Source: Mesorhizobium sangaii (GTDB taxonomy: Bacteria; Pseudomonadota; Alphaproteobacteria; Rhizobiales; Rhizobiaceae). Taken from it: a stretch of DNA of 64,000 nt. Shown here one piece after another: positions 49,978 to 59,548 of the stretch. Below the pieces are notes generated by a model that was given only the letters and a program-made list of their open reading frames with translations, was not told the origin of the DNA and did not search any database. How positions within the stretch are numbered: position 1 is the first letter of the stretch; each line of letters begins with the position of its first letter. The stretch spans positions 533,763 to 597,762 of the forward strand of contig NZ_JACHEF010000003.1 in assembly GCF_014207355.1 (NCBI RefSeq), in the 5' to 3' direction. The translations under genes were made by a program, and so were the position numbers.

Positions 49978-50718
49978 CTACAGAATTTCGCGGGTGAAGC
50001 GGTTGCGGACAAGCCGGTAGAAGGGCACGGGACCGCCCGGACGCAACTGCGGATCATGGGCGAGCCGCTTTTCCAGCTCGTCCAGGATCATTCGGGTGAT
50101 GTCGGGTATGTCGGCTTCCCTGGCCTTGGCCAGCGGCAGCCAGACCAGTTGCTCGAGTTCATTGGTCGGGCCGCCACCCGGCAGTTCGACGGCGACATCG
50201 TCGCGCCAGGCGCTGAAGAAACGTGTGTCGAAGCGGCGCACCCGGTTGGGCGGCGTGATGGCGCGCGCGACGAAGCGCAGCATGTCGAGAGAGGGTTGCA
50301 CGCCGTGTTCGGCAAAGCCCTGCCAATCGGGTCTGGCGGTGGCGAAAGCACCTTTGCGGCCGATCAGCAGCCCGGCTTCCTCATAGGTCTCGCGAATGGC
50401 CGACAGGGCAATGGCGCGGGCTCGCGCAACACTTGTGCGGCCCGGCCCTGCGATCAACTTTGCTTCCTGCTCCGGATGCAATGCGGCGGCGACCGCGATG
50501 CGGCTGTCGGCCGGATCGGTGCGGCCGCCGGGAAAGACGAATTTGCCTGGCATGAAGGCGTGGCCGGCATGACGACGGCCCATCAGGACCAGCACTTCGT
50601 CGCCCTCGCGGTCGAGCAGGATCAGGGTCGCCGCGTCGCGCGGACGAATTGGCTGGTCGCTTTGAGCGATCATGCTCCGCTCGATCCTGTCGACTTCCGC
50701 CTTGGTCATACCGTCCAT
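49978..50718 (-). CDS. NUDIX hydrolase with an expanded motif
   Basis: 246 residues. A NUDIX helix with RETYEEAGLLIG is preceded by FMPGKFVFPGGRTDPADSRI; the spacing between GG and RExxEE is about 50 residues instead of the usual 15 or so, because of an inserted segment (AALHPEQEAKLIAGPGRTSV). This expanded form is found in a family of uncharacterised alphaproteobacterial NUDIX proteins. It probably cleaves a nucleoside diphosphate-linked compound. Lies between DUF983 and MFS genes in a conserved order. Confidence 0.87.
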   Translation of the reverse strand: MDGMTKAEVDRIERSMIAQSDQPIRPRDAATLILLDREGDEVLVLMGRRHAGHAFMPGKFVFPGGRTDPADSRIAVAAALHPEQEAKLIAGPGRTSVARARAIALSAIRETYEEAGLLIGRKGAFATARPDWQGFAEHGVQPSLDMLRFVARAITPPNRVRRFDTRFFSAWRDDVAVELPGGGPTNELEQLVWLPLAKAREADIPDITRMILDELEKRLAHDPQLRPGGPVPFYRLVRNRFTREIL

Positions 50719-50804
50719 GCGCAGGACCTAGCGGAAACTTCTGGCAAGCGAAAGTGGCCTTTCACGGTCGGTATGTTGCACCAGCGGGCGTAGCCAACTT
50801 TGAC

Positions 50805-51254
50805 CTAGACCCCGCTATGGGGGTCGATCACGTCATGCTCGCCGCCGAATCCGTGCATATAGAAGGCCCATTGCAGTCCGATGACGGCGCCCTTGACCGG
50901 CTGTAGCAGCCCCACCGCCAGAATGATGGTCAGTGGTACCCAGATGGCGATGTGCTGCCAGGTGGACAGTGTCGATGTCGCCTCGACGGCCATGAAGGCG
51001 CCAAGCACGATGTGGCCGACGATGACGATGACGAGATAGGCCGGAAGGTCGTCGGCGCGGTGGTGATACAATTCCTCGCCGCAGACGCTGCATTTATCGA
51101 CGGTCTTGGTGAAGGCGCAAAACAGCTTGCCTTCGCCGCAATGCGGGCAGCGGCCGAGCATGCCGCGTTTCATCGCCGTCCATAGAGGGCGTGCGGCCCG
51201 ACCCGAGTGATGTTCGCCGCCGAAAACCTGTTTTTCCATGGCTGTTGCCATCAT
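50805..51254 (-). CDS. DUF983 family zinc-ribbon membrane protein
   Basis: 149 residues: an N-terminal zinc ribbon (GRCPHCGEGKLFCAF and DKCSVCGEELYHHRADD) followed by two membrane helices (YLVIVIVGHIVLGAFMAVEA and HIAIWVPLTIILAVGLLQP). This is the DUF983 pattern. Function unknown. Its ATG overlaps the rnr stop (ATGA), so it is coupled to RNase R. Confidence 0.88.
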   Translation of the reverse strand: MMATAMEKQVFGGEHHSGRAARPLWTAMKRGMLGRCPHCGEGKLFCAFTKTVDKCSVCGEELYHHRADDLPAYLVIVIVGHIVLGAFMAVEATSTLSTWQHIAIWVPLTIILAVGLLQPVKGAVIGLQWAFYMHGFGGEHDVIDPHSGV

Positions 51255-53557
51255 CTTCTCCTGCCGCGGAAACCTGGTCGCGATTGCGACGCGCGGGCGC
51301 GGCCCTTGGCCTTGTGAAACGACCGCTTGGAACCTGGCAAAGGCTTCGGGTCGGTCAACATCTCGAAGCGCATCGCGCCGGCCATTGGTGCCACCTCGAC
51401 GAGCCGGACCTCAACGCGATCCGCGAGCTGGTAGCCTTTGCCCGAACGTTCTCCGAACAGGGAGCGGGCCGCTTCGTCGTATATATAGTAATCGCCATTC
51501 AAAGTTGACACCGGGATGAAACCATCTGCGCCATACTGCGGCAATTGGACAAATAGTCCCGATTTGGTGACGCCGGAGATGCGGGCGTCGAACCGGTCGT
51601 CGATGCGCTCGGCGAGATAGGCGGCGATCAACCGATCGACTGTGTCGCGCTCGGCCGCCATTGCGCGCCGTTCCGTGGCCGAGATCAGCACGCCAATGTC
51701 TTCGAGCCGCGCCTCCTCGTCCTGCGTCAGCCCGCCCGGACCGAGGCCGAGTGCGGCAATAAGTCCGCGATGCACGATCAGGTCGGCGTAGCGGCGGATC
51801 GGCGAGGTGAAATGCGCGTAGCGCCTGAGGTTGAGGCCGAAATGGCCGATGTTCTTGGGCGAATATTCGGCCTGGCTCTGCGAGCGCAGCACCACCTCGT
51901 TGACCAGACCCTCATTGTCGGCGCCGCGCACGCCCTCCAGAATGCCGTTGAACTGGCTTGGCCGCATCTGTGCGCCGCGCGCCAGCGACAGGCCAAGCGT
52001 CTGCAGGAATTCGCGCAGCGATTCCTGCTTGGCCAGCGAAGGCGCGTCATGGACGCGGTAGACCAGCGCCTGCTTCTTCGCCTCCAGCGTCTCGGCCGCG
52101 GCGACATTGGCCTGAATCATGAATTCTTCGATCAGCTTGTGAGCATCGAGCCGCTCGGGCACGATGACGCGATCGACGGTGCCATCGGGCTTGAGCAGGA
52201 TCTTGCGCTCCGGCAGGTCGAGCTCGAGCGGCTGGCGGCCGTCGCGCCCGCGCTTCAGGATCGCATAGGCGTCCCACAGCGGCTTCAGCACGGTGTCGAG
52301 GATCGGACCGGTCTTCTCGTCCGGCACGCCGTCGATCGCGGCCTGGGCTTGTTGGTAGGCAAGTTTCGCCGCCGACTTCATCATCACACGATGGAAGGAG
52401 TGCCTGAGCTTGCGGCCTCCGGCCGAAAAAACCATGCGCACGGCCAGCGCCGGCCTGTCCTGGCCTTCGCGCAGCGAGCAGAGATCGTTGGAGATGCGCT
52501 CGGGCAGCATCGGTACGACGCGGTCCGGGAAATAGACCGAATTGCCGCGTTTCAGCGCTTCGCGGTCGAGTGCGGTGCCATAGCGGATATAGGCGGCGAC
52601 ATCGGCGATCGCCACCGTGGCGACCACGCCGCCGGGGTTCTTCTCGTCGAGATCTGGGGTGGCGAAGACGGCGTCGTCGTGGTCCTTGGCGTCGGCCGGA
52701 TCGATGGTGACCAGCGGCAAGTCGCGCCAGTCCTCGCGGTGATCCATCGTTGCGGGCTTGACAGCTTCGGACTCGGCAATGACGTCGGCTGGAAAAATAT
52801 GCGGAATGTCATGCGCATGGATGGCGATCATCGAGACCGCCTTTTCGCTGGTCAGCGAGCCCAGCACGTTGAGCACCTTGGCTCTCGGCAGCCCATAGCG
52901 GGAGGCGCGCGCGGGCTCGACCTCGACCAGGTCGCCGTTCCTGGCGCCGTTCTGGAATTCCTTGTCGACGATTAGTTCGGGCTGGCGCCGCTCCACCGGC
53001 TCGATGCGGAAGGTGCCGTCCTGCAGGATACGAAAGACACCGAGAACCGCATCGCTGCGCTTCTCGAAGATCTTCATCACTCGCCCGGTATAGGCGGGGC
53101 CTGTCGCTTCGTTGGTCGGAAAGGTCTTGGCCAGTACGCGATCGCCGATGCCCGGTGCCGGGCCATTGCCGCTGCGCGACACCCGGATCGAGACGACCGG
53201 CGGTTCCCCGGTGCCGACGGCTTCCGCCGGATGCGCCAGCAAGATGCCGTCGCCGTCACGGCCAAAAATGTCGAGCACGGCGACATGGGGCAGGGCGCCG
53301 ACGCGGGCGAGTTTCTTGCGCTCCTTGGTCAGGACGCCTTCGTCCTGCAGGTCGCGCAAAATATCCTTCAGCCAGATGCGGTCGTCGCCGCGCAGCGCGA
53401 ACGCCTTGGCGATGTCGCGTTTGCCGGCGCGATCGGGATTTTCGGCGATGTAGCGCAGGATTTCGTCACGCGAGGGCCGATAGTCGTCCTTGACCTTGGC
53501 CCTCGTGTCGGCGGTGCGCGGATCGCCGTGGCTTCTACCGGTGATCCTGCGCGCCAC
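51251..53557 (-). CDS. rnr: Ribonuclease R
   Basis: Processive 3'-5' exoribonuclease of the RNB family that degrades structured RNA. 768 residues: an N-terminal helix-turn-helix-like region, cold-shock domains (VLDIFGRDGDGILLAHPAEA), the RNB catalytic motif TIDPADAKDHDDAVFATPDL near 286-300 with the four aspartates, YAHFTSPIRRYADLIVHRGL, an S1 domain (ARISGVTKSGLFVQLPQYGA) and a basic tail ending RPGFRGRRR. Three bases separate it from topA, an order conserved in rhizobia. Confidence 0.96.
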   Translation of the reverse strand: MARRITGRSHGDPRTADTRAKVKDDYRPSRDEILRYIAENPDRAGKRDIAKAFALRGDDRIWLKDILRDLQDEGVLTKERKKLARVGALPHVAVLDIFGRDGDGILLAHPAEAVGTGEPPVVSIRVSRSGNGPAPGIGDRVLAKTFPTNEATGPAYTGRVMKIFEKRSDAVLGVFRILQDGTFRIEPVERRQPELIVDKEFQNGARNGDLVEVEPARASRYGLPRAKVLNVLGSLTSEKAVSMIAIHAHDIPHIFPADVIAESEAVKPATMDHREDWRDLPLVTIDPADAKDHDDAVFATPDLDEKNPGGVVATVAIADVAAYIRYGTALDREALKRGNSVYFPDRVVPMLPERISNDLCSLREGQDRPALAVRMVFSAGGRKLRHSFHRVMMKSAAKLAYQQAQAAIDGVPDEKTGPILDTVLKPLWDAYAILKRGRDGRQPLELDLPERKILLKPDGTVDRVIVPERLDAHKLIEEFMIQANVAAAETLEAKKQALVYRVHDAPSLAKQESLREFLQTLGLSLARGAQMRPSQFNGILEGVRGADNEGLVNEVVLRSQSQAEYSPKNIGHFGLNLRRYAHFTSPIRRYADLIVHRGLIAALGLGPGGLTQDEEARLEDIGVLISATERRAMAAERDTVDRLIAAYLAERIDDRFDARISGVTKSGLFVQLPQYGADGFIPVSTLNGDYYIYDEAARSLFGERSGKGYQLADRVEVRLVEVAPMAGAMRFEMLTDPKPLPGSKRSFHKAKGRARASQSRPGFRGRRR

Positions 53558-53560
53558 GTC

Positions 53561-56197
53561 CTACCCTTTTTTCTTCGCGGCCGGCTTCTTGGCCGCCGTT
53601 TTCTTGGCCGCCGTTTTTCCGGTTGCCGGCGCCTTGGCCGCTGCCGCCTTGCGGAACGGCTTCTTACCGCCGCCGCCCTTGGCTTCCTTCTCGGCAATCA
53701 GCGCCAGCGCGTCCTCAACCGTCACCGATTGCGGATCCTTGCCCTTGGGCAGGGTGGCATTGACCTTGCCGAAATTCACATAAGGCCCGTATTTGCCGTC
53801 ACGCACGACGATCTTGCCGCCGCCATCGGGATGGTCGCCAAGCTCCTTCAAGGCGGCGGCTGTGCCGCCATTGCGACCGCCCTTGCCCTTCAACTGCTTT
53901 TCGGCGATCACCGACACGGCGCGATTGAGGCCGATCGAGAACACGTCCTCGATGCTGTCGAGATTGGCGTAGGTGCCATCATGCAGCACGAACGGACCAT
54001 AGCGGCCGAGCCCAGCGGAGATCATCTTGCCGGATTCCGGGTGCTGGCCGACATCGCGCGGCAGCGACAGCAGGGCGAGCGCCTTCTCATGGTCAATGGT
54101 TTCAGCCGTCCAGCCCTTCGGCAGGCTGGAGCGCTTGGCCTCCTTGCCGTCGCCGCGCTGCAGATAGGGGCCGAAGCGGCCGCTGCGCAGCGTGATTTCC
54201 TCTGACGTATAGGGGTCCTTGCCGATGACCTTGGTGCCGTCCTCGCCATTGCCGTTCTCGCCATTGGGGTTGGCGGCATCGCCGAGCTGGCGGGTGAAGG
54301 AGCATTCGGGATAGTTCGAGCAGCCGACAAAGGCGCCGAATTTGCCGAGCTTCAGCGACAGATTGCCGGTGCCGCATTTCGGGCAGATGCGCGGATTGGA
54401 GCCGTCCTCACGCGTCGGAAACACCAGCGGAGCCAGTTCCTCGTTGAGCGCATCGAGCACGTCGGTGACGCGCAATTCCTTGATGTCGGCGACGGCGCCC
54501 GAAAAATCCTTCCAGAAATCGCGCAGCACGTCCTTCCAGGCGAGCTTGCCGTCGGAAATCTCGTCGAGCTTTTCTTCTAGAGATGCGGTGAAGTCATATT
54601 CGACATAGCGCTTGAAGAAACTTTCGAGGAAGGCCGACAGCAAACGGCCCTTGGCCTGCGGCACCAGCCGGCGTTTGTCGATGGTGACGTAGTCGCGGTC
54701 CTCGAGCGTCTTCAGGATCGCCGTATAGGTCGACGGCCGACCGATGCCGAGCTCTTCCAGCTTCTTGATCAGCGACGCTTCGGAGTAACGCGGCGGCGGC
54801 TCGGTGGTGTGCTGGGTGGCGTTGATCGCCTGGCGGGCAAGCTGCTCGCCGGCGCGTATTTCGGGCAGGCGGCGATTTTCCTCATCCTCCGCATCGTCGT
54901 CCTTCTGGTCCGTGTAGGCGGCAATGAAGCCATCGAAGCGAACGACCGACCCGATGGCGCGAAGCTCGGCGGTGCGGGCACCGTTGACCGCCTCGATCTC
55001 GGCCGTGGTGCGTTCGATCTCGGCCGGTTGCATCTGGCTGGCGATGGCGCGCTTCCAGATCAACTCATAAAGCCGCATCTGGTCGGAATCGAGATATTGC
55101 CTGACCGAAGCCGGGGTGCGCATGAAATCCGTCGGGCGGATCGCTTCGTGCGCCTCCTGGGCGTTCTTGGCCTTGGTGGTATACAAACGCGGCTTTTCCG
55201 GAAGGTATTTGGGCCCGAATTCCTTGGCGATGGCGTCACGGGCGGCCGAGATAGCCTCCGGCGCCATCTGCACGCCGTCGGTTCGCATATAGGTGATCAG
55301 GCCGGTCGTCTCGCCGCCGATTTCCATGCCTTCATAGAGGCGCTGCGCCACCTGCATGGTGCGGCTGGCCGAGAAGCCGAGGCCCGATGAGGCGGCCTGC
55401 TGCAGCGTCGAGGTGGTGAAGGGCGGGCCGGGATTGCGCTTGGTCGGCTTGGCTTCGACCGACACCGCCTTGAAGGTCGCGCCTTCGAGCATCGACTTGA
55501 TGTCGTCGGCCTGCGCCTTGTTGGAAATGTCGAGCTTTTGCAGCTTCTTGCGATCGAAGGCGGTCAGCCGCGCTTCGAAATTCTCGTTGCGCGGCGTGCC
55601 GAGGAGGGCAGCGATTTGCCAGTATTCCTCGCGGATGAAGCGCTCGATCTCGGATTCGCGGTCGCAGACCAGACGCAATGCGACAGACTGGACGCGGCCG
55701 GCCGAACGGGCGCCCGGCAGTTTGCGCCACAGAACCGGCGACAGCGTGAAGCCGACGAGATAGTCGAGCGCGCGGCGAGCGAGATAGGCATCGACCAGCG
55801 GCGCGTCGATCTGGCGCGGATTGGCCATCGCCTCCAGCACCGACGATTTGGTGATGGCGTTGAAGACGACGCGGCTGACCGGCTTGTCCTTCAGCGCGCG
55901 CTTCTGCTTCAGCACTTCCAGCACATGCCAGGAAATGGCTTCACCTTCACGATCCGGGTCGGTGGCGAGGATCAGGCCGTCGGCATCCTTGACCGCCTTG
56001 GCGATGTCGGCAAGCCGTTTGCCCGAGGCGGTGTCAACCGCCCAGGACATGGCGAAATCCTCATCCGGGCGCACTGAGCCATCCTTGGCCGGCAAATCGC
56101 GGACATGGCCGAACGACGCCAGAACCTTGTAGTTCTTGCCGAGGTATTTGTTGATTGTCTTGGCCTTGGCCGGCGATTCGACGACGACGACGTCCAT
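53561..56197 (-). CDS. topA: DNA topoisomerase I
   Basis: Relaxes negative supercoils. 878 residues: Toprim domain (VVVVESPAKAKTINKYLGKN, LILATDPDREGEAISWHVLE), active-site tyrosine in TGLITYMRTDGVQM at about residue 302, a zinc-finger region (RICPKCGTGNLSLKLGKFGA, VGCSNYPECSFTRQL) and a lysine/alanine-rich C-terminal tail (TAAKKTAAKKPAAKKKG) that resembles histone H1. Length fits alphaproteobacterial TopA. First gene of topA-rnr-DUF983; dprA, its usual neighbour in some rhizobia, is not adjacent. Confidence 0.97.
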   Translation of the reverse strand: MDVVVVESPAKAKTINKYLGKNYKVLASFGHVRDLPAKDGSVRPDEDFAMSWAVDTASGKRLADIAKAVKDADGLILATDPDREGEAISWHVLEVLKQKRALKDKPVSRVVFNAITKSSVLEAMANPRQIDAPLVDAYLARRALDYLVGFTLSPVLWRKLPGARSAGRVQSVALRLVCDRESEIERFIREEYWQIAALLGTPRNENFEARLTAFDRKKLQKLDISNKAQADDIKSMLEGATFKAVSVEAKPTKRNPGPPFTTSTLQQAASSGLGFSASRTMQVAQRLYEGMEIGGETTGLITYMRTDGVQMAPEAISAARDAIAKEFGPKYLPEKPRLYTTKAKNAQEAHEAIRPTDFMRTPASVRQYLDSDQMRLYELIWKRAIASQMQPAEIERTTAEIEAVNGARTAELRAIGSVVRFDGFIAAYTDQKDDDAEDEENRRLPEIRAGEQLARQAINATQHTTEPPPRYSEASLIKKLEELGIGRPSTYTAILKTLEDRDYVTIDKRRLVPQAKGRLLSAFLESFFKRYVEYDFTASLEEKLDEISDGKLAWKDVLRDFWKDFSGAVADIKELRVTDVLDALNEELAPLVFPTREDGSNPRICPKCGTGNLSLKLGKFGAFVGCSNYPECSFTRQLGDAANPNGENGNGEDGTKVIGKDPYTSEEITLRSGRFGPYLQRGDGKEAKRSSLPKGWTAETIDHEKALALLSLPRDVGQHPESGKMISAGLGRYGPFVLHDGTYANLDSIEDVFSIGLNRAVSVIAEKQLKGKGGRNGGTAAALKELGDHPDGGGKIVVRDGKYGPYVNFGKVNATLPKGKDPQSVTVEDALALIAEKEAKGGGGKKPFRKAAAAKAPATGKTAAKKTAAKKPAAKKKG

Positions 56198-56562
56198 GAG
56201 GTCTCATATCAGCTGTGATGCGGCAGAAGAATTCCGCTGCGCGCGACGAAATCTCGTTCTATTTGCCGCTCACATGGCCGCGCTTTTGCATCTGGTCAAG
56301 GGGAAGCGCCCAAATTGCAGGGCTGTCGGCAGCAATACACTCTTAGAGTGTATGGAGAAAATCACAGTATTTTGGCAATGGGAGATGGCAGTCCCGAGTT
56401 AGCGCAAATGACCCGATTCATTGTTCCGCCGAGTCGAGGAAAGCCGGCCGGATATCGCAGGGGTAGACGCTATGAGGGTTTGTTTGGTCCTGGCCGCCGG
56501 GTTTGGAGGGATACCCGGCAGCCGGCCGAAGTCCCGCCAGCGGCAGGACCCGAATTGAGAAC
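56198..56562. other. Intergenic region upstream of topA with a 19-base dyad
   Basis: No gene is supported here. At 56335-56353 there is a perfect dyad, ATACACTCT, one base, AGAGTGTAT, 138 bases before topA, that looks like a repressor operator. The remaining sequence has no recognisable repeat. Open frames in it are short and lack ribosome sites. Confidence 0.6.
56335..56353. promoter_or_regulatory. Operator-like perfect dyad
   Basis: ATACACTCTTAGAGTGTAT reads the same on both strands apart from the central base: two nine-base arms and a one-base centre. Such symmetry suggests a binding site for a dimeric regulator. I cannot name the regulator. It sits between the divergently distant promoter of topA and the downstream end of the gene at 56563. 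Confidence 0.5.
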
Positions 56563-56940
56563 TTAGTCGGCCTTGACGATGTGCCAGACGCCGGCGACGC
56601 CATCGCCGGATATGTCGCCCGCCTTCTTGTCCTTGACGAAGGTATAGACCGGCTTGCCGTCATAGGCCCACATCTTGGTGCCGTCGGTGCGGTCGACGAC
56701 GCTCCATTCGTCATCCGCCTTGGCGCCGGCCTCGGCCTTCAGCGGCGGCCAGTTGGTGGCGCATTTGTCGTAGCAATTGGTCTTGCCCTTCTCATCCTTG
56801 TCATAGGTATAAAGCGTCATGCCGTTGGCGTCGGTATAGATCTTGGTGCCATTGACCTCGGCTTCCTTCCACGCGTCGGCGGCGAAGGATGCTGCGGTGC
56901 TGAGCAAAAGCGCGGCCAGCCCTACGGTTATGGTTTTCAT
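56563..56940 (-). CDS. Secreted protein of the Yx(F/W/Y)xxD repeat family
   Basis: 125 residues with signal peptide (TITVGLAALLLSTAASFAAD). The mature part has the COG4315-type motifs MTLYTYDKDEKGKTNCYDKC, ATNWPPL and KPVYTFVKDKKAGDISGDGV, two repeats of about 40 residues. Family members are periplasmic or lipoproteins of unknown function, often induced by stress. The ATG giving MKTITVGL was chosen over a longer frame without a signal peptide. Confidence 0.88.
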   Translation of the reverse strand: MKTITVGLAALLLSTAASFAADAWKEAEVNGTKIYTDANGMTLYTYDKDEKGKTNCYDKCATNWPPLKAEAGAKADDEWSVVDRTDGTKMWAYDGKPVYTFVKDKKAGDISGDGVAGVWHIVKAD

Positions 56941-57116
56941 CGAAATCTCCCTGATATCTGGAGACGCGCGGGAAATCGCGGCCTCGCTGTATAAACGCCG
57001 GCGAGCCGTCGTTTCGTCCCCGACCTTCACATGCGGCGACGACTTGCCACAAAATGGTGATTGGTGGAGAAGCAACGTCGAGCCTATATCGGCGCCGGAA
57101 CGGTCGGAGCTTTGGA

Positions 57117-57863
57117 ATGGCATTGGACATCGGCTATGTCAGCGCGGTCGGGGCGGGTGCGATCTCGTTCCTGTCACCCTGCGTGCTGCCGCTGGTGCCG
57201 CCCTATCTCTGCTATATGGCCGGCGTCTCGGTCGACGATTTTCGCGGCAATGCGGGCGTGACGGCTCGCGAGGGCGCGCGGGGCGCGCTGCTCTATGCCT
57301 CGATCGCTTTCGTGCTCGGCTTCTCGACCGTGTTCGTGGCGCTTGGCGCCGGCGCCTCGACCATCGGCCATTGGCTGCGGGTCTGGCAGGAGCCGCTGGC
57401 GATGGCCGCCGGTGTGCTGATCATCCTGATGGGCCTGAATTTCCTCGGCATCTTGCGCATTCCGCTGTTGTCGCGCGAGGCGCGCTTCCAGTCGCAGGGC
57501 AAGCCGGCAAGTGCGATCGCCGCCTATGTCATGGGACTGGCCTTTGCCTTCGGCTGGACGCCCTGCATCGGCCCGGTGCTGGGACCGATCCTGACGCTGG
57601 CCGGCGGCCGTGAAACGGTGGGCGAGGGCGCGCTGCTGCTTGCCGCCTATTCGCTCGGCCTCGGCATCCCGTTCCTGATCGCGGCGCTGTTTTCCGGCGC
57701 CTTCATGCGCTTCCTCGGCAAATTCCGAGTCCATCTCGGCCGTGTCGAGAAAGCCATTGGCGCCCTGCTGGTCGTCGCCGGGGTGTTTTTCCTCACCGGC
57801 GGCGTGCAGACCGTGTCCTACTGGCTGCTCGAGAATTTCCCGGTGCTGGGGCGGCTGGGATAA
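57117..57863 (+). CDS. ccdA: Cytochrome c biogenesis protein CcdA
   Basis: Six-helix inner membrane protein that carries reducing power from cytoplasmic thioredoxin to the periplasm for cytochrome c maturation and disulfide reduction. 248 residues with the two essential cysteines in FLSPCVLPLVPPYL and AFGWTPCIGPVLGP. GGA stands before the ATG, which starts MALDIGYVSAVGAGAISFLS. Divergent from the secreted protein gene at 56563. Confidence 0.94.
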   Translation: MALDIGYVSAVGAGAISFLSPCVLPLVPPYLCYMAGVSVDDFRGNAGVTAREGARGALLYASIAFVLGFSTVFVALGAGASTIGHWLRVWQEPLAMAAGVLIILMGLNFLGILRIPLLSREARFQSQGKPASAIAAYVMGLAFAFGWTPCIGPVLGPILTLAGGRETVGEGALLLAAYSLGLGIPFLIAALFSGAFMRFLGKFRVHLGRVEKAIGALLVVAGVFFLTGGVQTVSYWLLENFPVLGRLG

Positions 57864-57894
57864 TCTCGTGCCGAAATGCGCAATGCGCGCCGTG

Positions 57895-57926
57895 GACCCG
57901 CTGATTAAAAGTCAGTTGCTCTACCA
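57895..57926 (-). other. tRNA-Lys(UUU)-like fragment
   Basis: Read on the minus strand the sequence is TGGTAGAGCAACTGACTT followed by TTAATCAGCGGGTC. This matches the D-arm 3' half, the anticodon stem-loop with anticodon UUU, and the start of the variable region of rhizobial tRNA-Lys as I recall them. No GCTC partner for the D stem, no acceptor stem and no GTTCGA T-loop follow, so it is a fragment. It may be a relic of an attachment site of a mobile element or a decayed tRNA copy. Confidence 0.65.
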
Positions 57927-58014
57927 TCTTACCGGAATTTAACCGCATTGGTGCAGCAAGGCGCCACTGCTATTCTGTCCTGATTCCCAACCCTTTTCAT
58001 ATGGTTGTTCGTCC

Positions 58015-59373
58015 ATGAGCCAGAGATCCTGCCTGTCCGTCATTCTCGCCGCTGGCGAAGGCACGCGCATGAAGAGCGCGCTGCCGAAGGTGCTGCACCA
58101 GATCGCCGGGCTGCCGATGGTCGCCCATGTGGTGAAGGCGGCCGAGGCCGCCGGTGCCGGCAGCCAGGCGCTGGTGATCGGTCATGGCGCCGACGAGATG
58201 CGCAAGGCAGCCGCTAAATTCGCGCCGAAGGCCGAGACCTTCGTGCAGGAAAAGCGCCTTGGCACCGCGCATGCGGTGCTTGCCGCGCGTGAAGCGATAT
58301 CAAAGGGTTACAACGATATCCTGGTGATGTTCGGCGACACACCGTTGATCGACGCCGACGCACTCACCGTGGCGCGGCTGAAACTGGCGGAAGGTGCCGC
58401 CGTCGTGGTCATCGGTTTCCGCCCGCCCAATCCGGCCGGCTATGGCAGGCTGATCGAAAAGGGCGGCAAGCTGATTGCCGTCCGCGAGGAGAAGGACTGC
58501 AGTGCGGAGGAAAGGAAGATCGGCTTTTGCAATGCCGGCATGATGGCGGTGACCGGCAGCCAGGCGCTGACGCTGCTCGATGCGGTCGGCAACAAGAACG
58601 CCAAGGGCGAGTATTACCTCACCGACATCGTCGAGATTGCCACCGCGAAAGGCCTCGATGTCGTGGCCACCGAGGCCAGCTTCGAAAGCGCGCTCGGCAT
58701 CAACAACCGCGCCGAATTGGCGCAGGCCGAAGGCTTCTGGCAGGCGCGCCGCCGCCATGAGGCGATGCTGTCGGGCGTGACGCTGATCGCGCCGGAGACC
58801 GTGTATTTCTCGCATGATACCGAAATCGGCGCCGACACGATCGTCGAGCCCAATGTCTGGTTCGGTCCGGGTGTGAAGATCGCCACCGGCGCCAAGATCC
58901 ATGCCTTCAGCCATTTCGAGGGTGCCACCATCGCCTCGAATTGCGAAGTTGGGCCATTCGCTCGGCTGCGACCGGGGGCCGATCTCAAGAACAAGGCCAA
59001 GGTCGGCAATTTCTGCGAGGTCAAGCAGGCGACCATCGAGGACGGCGCCAAGGTCAATCACCTGACCTATATCGGCGATGCCCGCGTCGGCGCGGGCGCC
59101 AACATCGGTGCCGGCGCCATCACCTGCAATTATGACGGCTACTCGAAATTCTTCACCGACATCGGCGAGGGCGCCTTTATCGGCTCGAACTCCTCGCTGG
59201 TGGCGCCTGTCACCATCGGCAAGCGCGGCTACATCGCCTCGGGCAGCGTCATCACCGAAAGCGTGCCGGACGACGCACTGGCCTTCGGTCGCGCCCGCCA
59301 GAAGACCATCCCCGGCAAGGCCAAGGAATTGCGCGAGCGCTTTGCTTCGGCTGCGGCCGCGAAGAAAAAGTAA
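58015..59373 (+). CDS. glmU: Bifunctional GlcN-1-P acetyltransferase / GlcNAc-1-P uridylyltransferase
   Basis: Makes UDP-N-acetylglucosamine for peptidoglycan and LPS. 452 residues: N-terminal uridylyltransferase domain with [20 protein letters not shown] and [12 protein letters not shown], and a C-terminal left-handed beta-helix acetyltransferase with [40 protein letters not shown] and [20 protein letters not shown]. All as in the family. GlmS follows after 175 bases. Confidence 0.97.
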   Translation: MSQRSCLSVILAAGEGTRMKSALPKVLHQIAGLPMVAHVVKAAEAAGAGSQALVIGHGADEMRKAAAKFAPKAETFVQEKRLGTAHAVLAAREAISKGYNDILVMFGDTPLIDADALTVARLKLAEGAAVVVIGFRPPNPAGYGRLIEKGGKLIAVREEKDCSAEERKIGFCNAGMMAVTGSQALTLLDAVGNKNAKGEYYLTDIVEIATAKGLDVVATEASFESALGINNRAELAQAEGFWQARRRHEAMLSGVTLIAPETVYFSHDTEIGADTIVEPNVWFGPGVKIATGAKIHAFSHFEGATIASNCEVGPFARLRPGADLKNKAKVGNFCEVKQATIEDGAKVNHLTYIGDARVGAGANIGAGAITCNYDGYSKFFTDIGEGAFIGSNSSLVAPVTIGKRGYIASGSVITESVPDDALAFGRARQKTIPGKAKELRERFASAAAAKKK

Positions 59374-59548
59374 AACCGGCCGGCAAAAAACCGAATGATT
59401 GCAGTAACCGGATTGCAAGAGCGGTCTGTCATGGTGCATGCGTGCAGAAGCGTTCCGTTACACGGGACGAAATGCAATGTGACTTTCGCGGCAGGCCGGC
59501 CATCCCTAAATAGTGCTGGTTTTCCATGGGGAATTGGGGGCTGTCTGC

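Noticed and set aside
57880-57975. A complete tRNA-Lys gene
   Set aside because: No acceptor stem, no D-stem partner and no T-loop could be found around the anticodon arm, so only a fragment is reported.
59374-59548. A glmS ribozyme in the glmS leader
   Set aside because: No matching core sequence is visible and these ribozymes are mainly found in Gram-positive bacteria.
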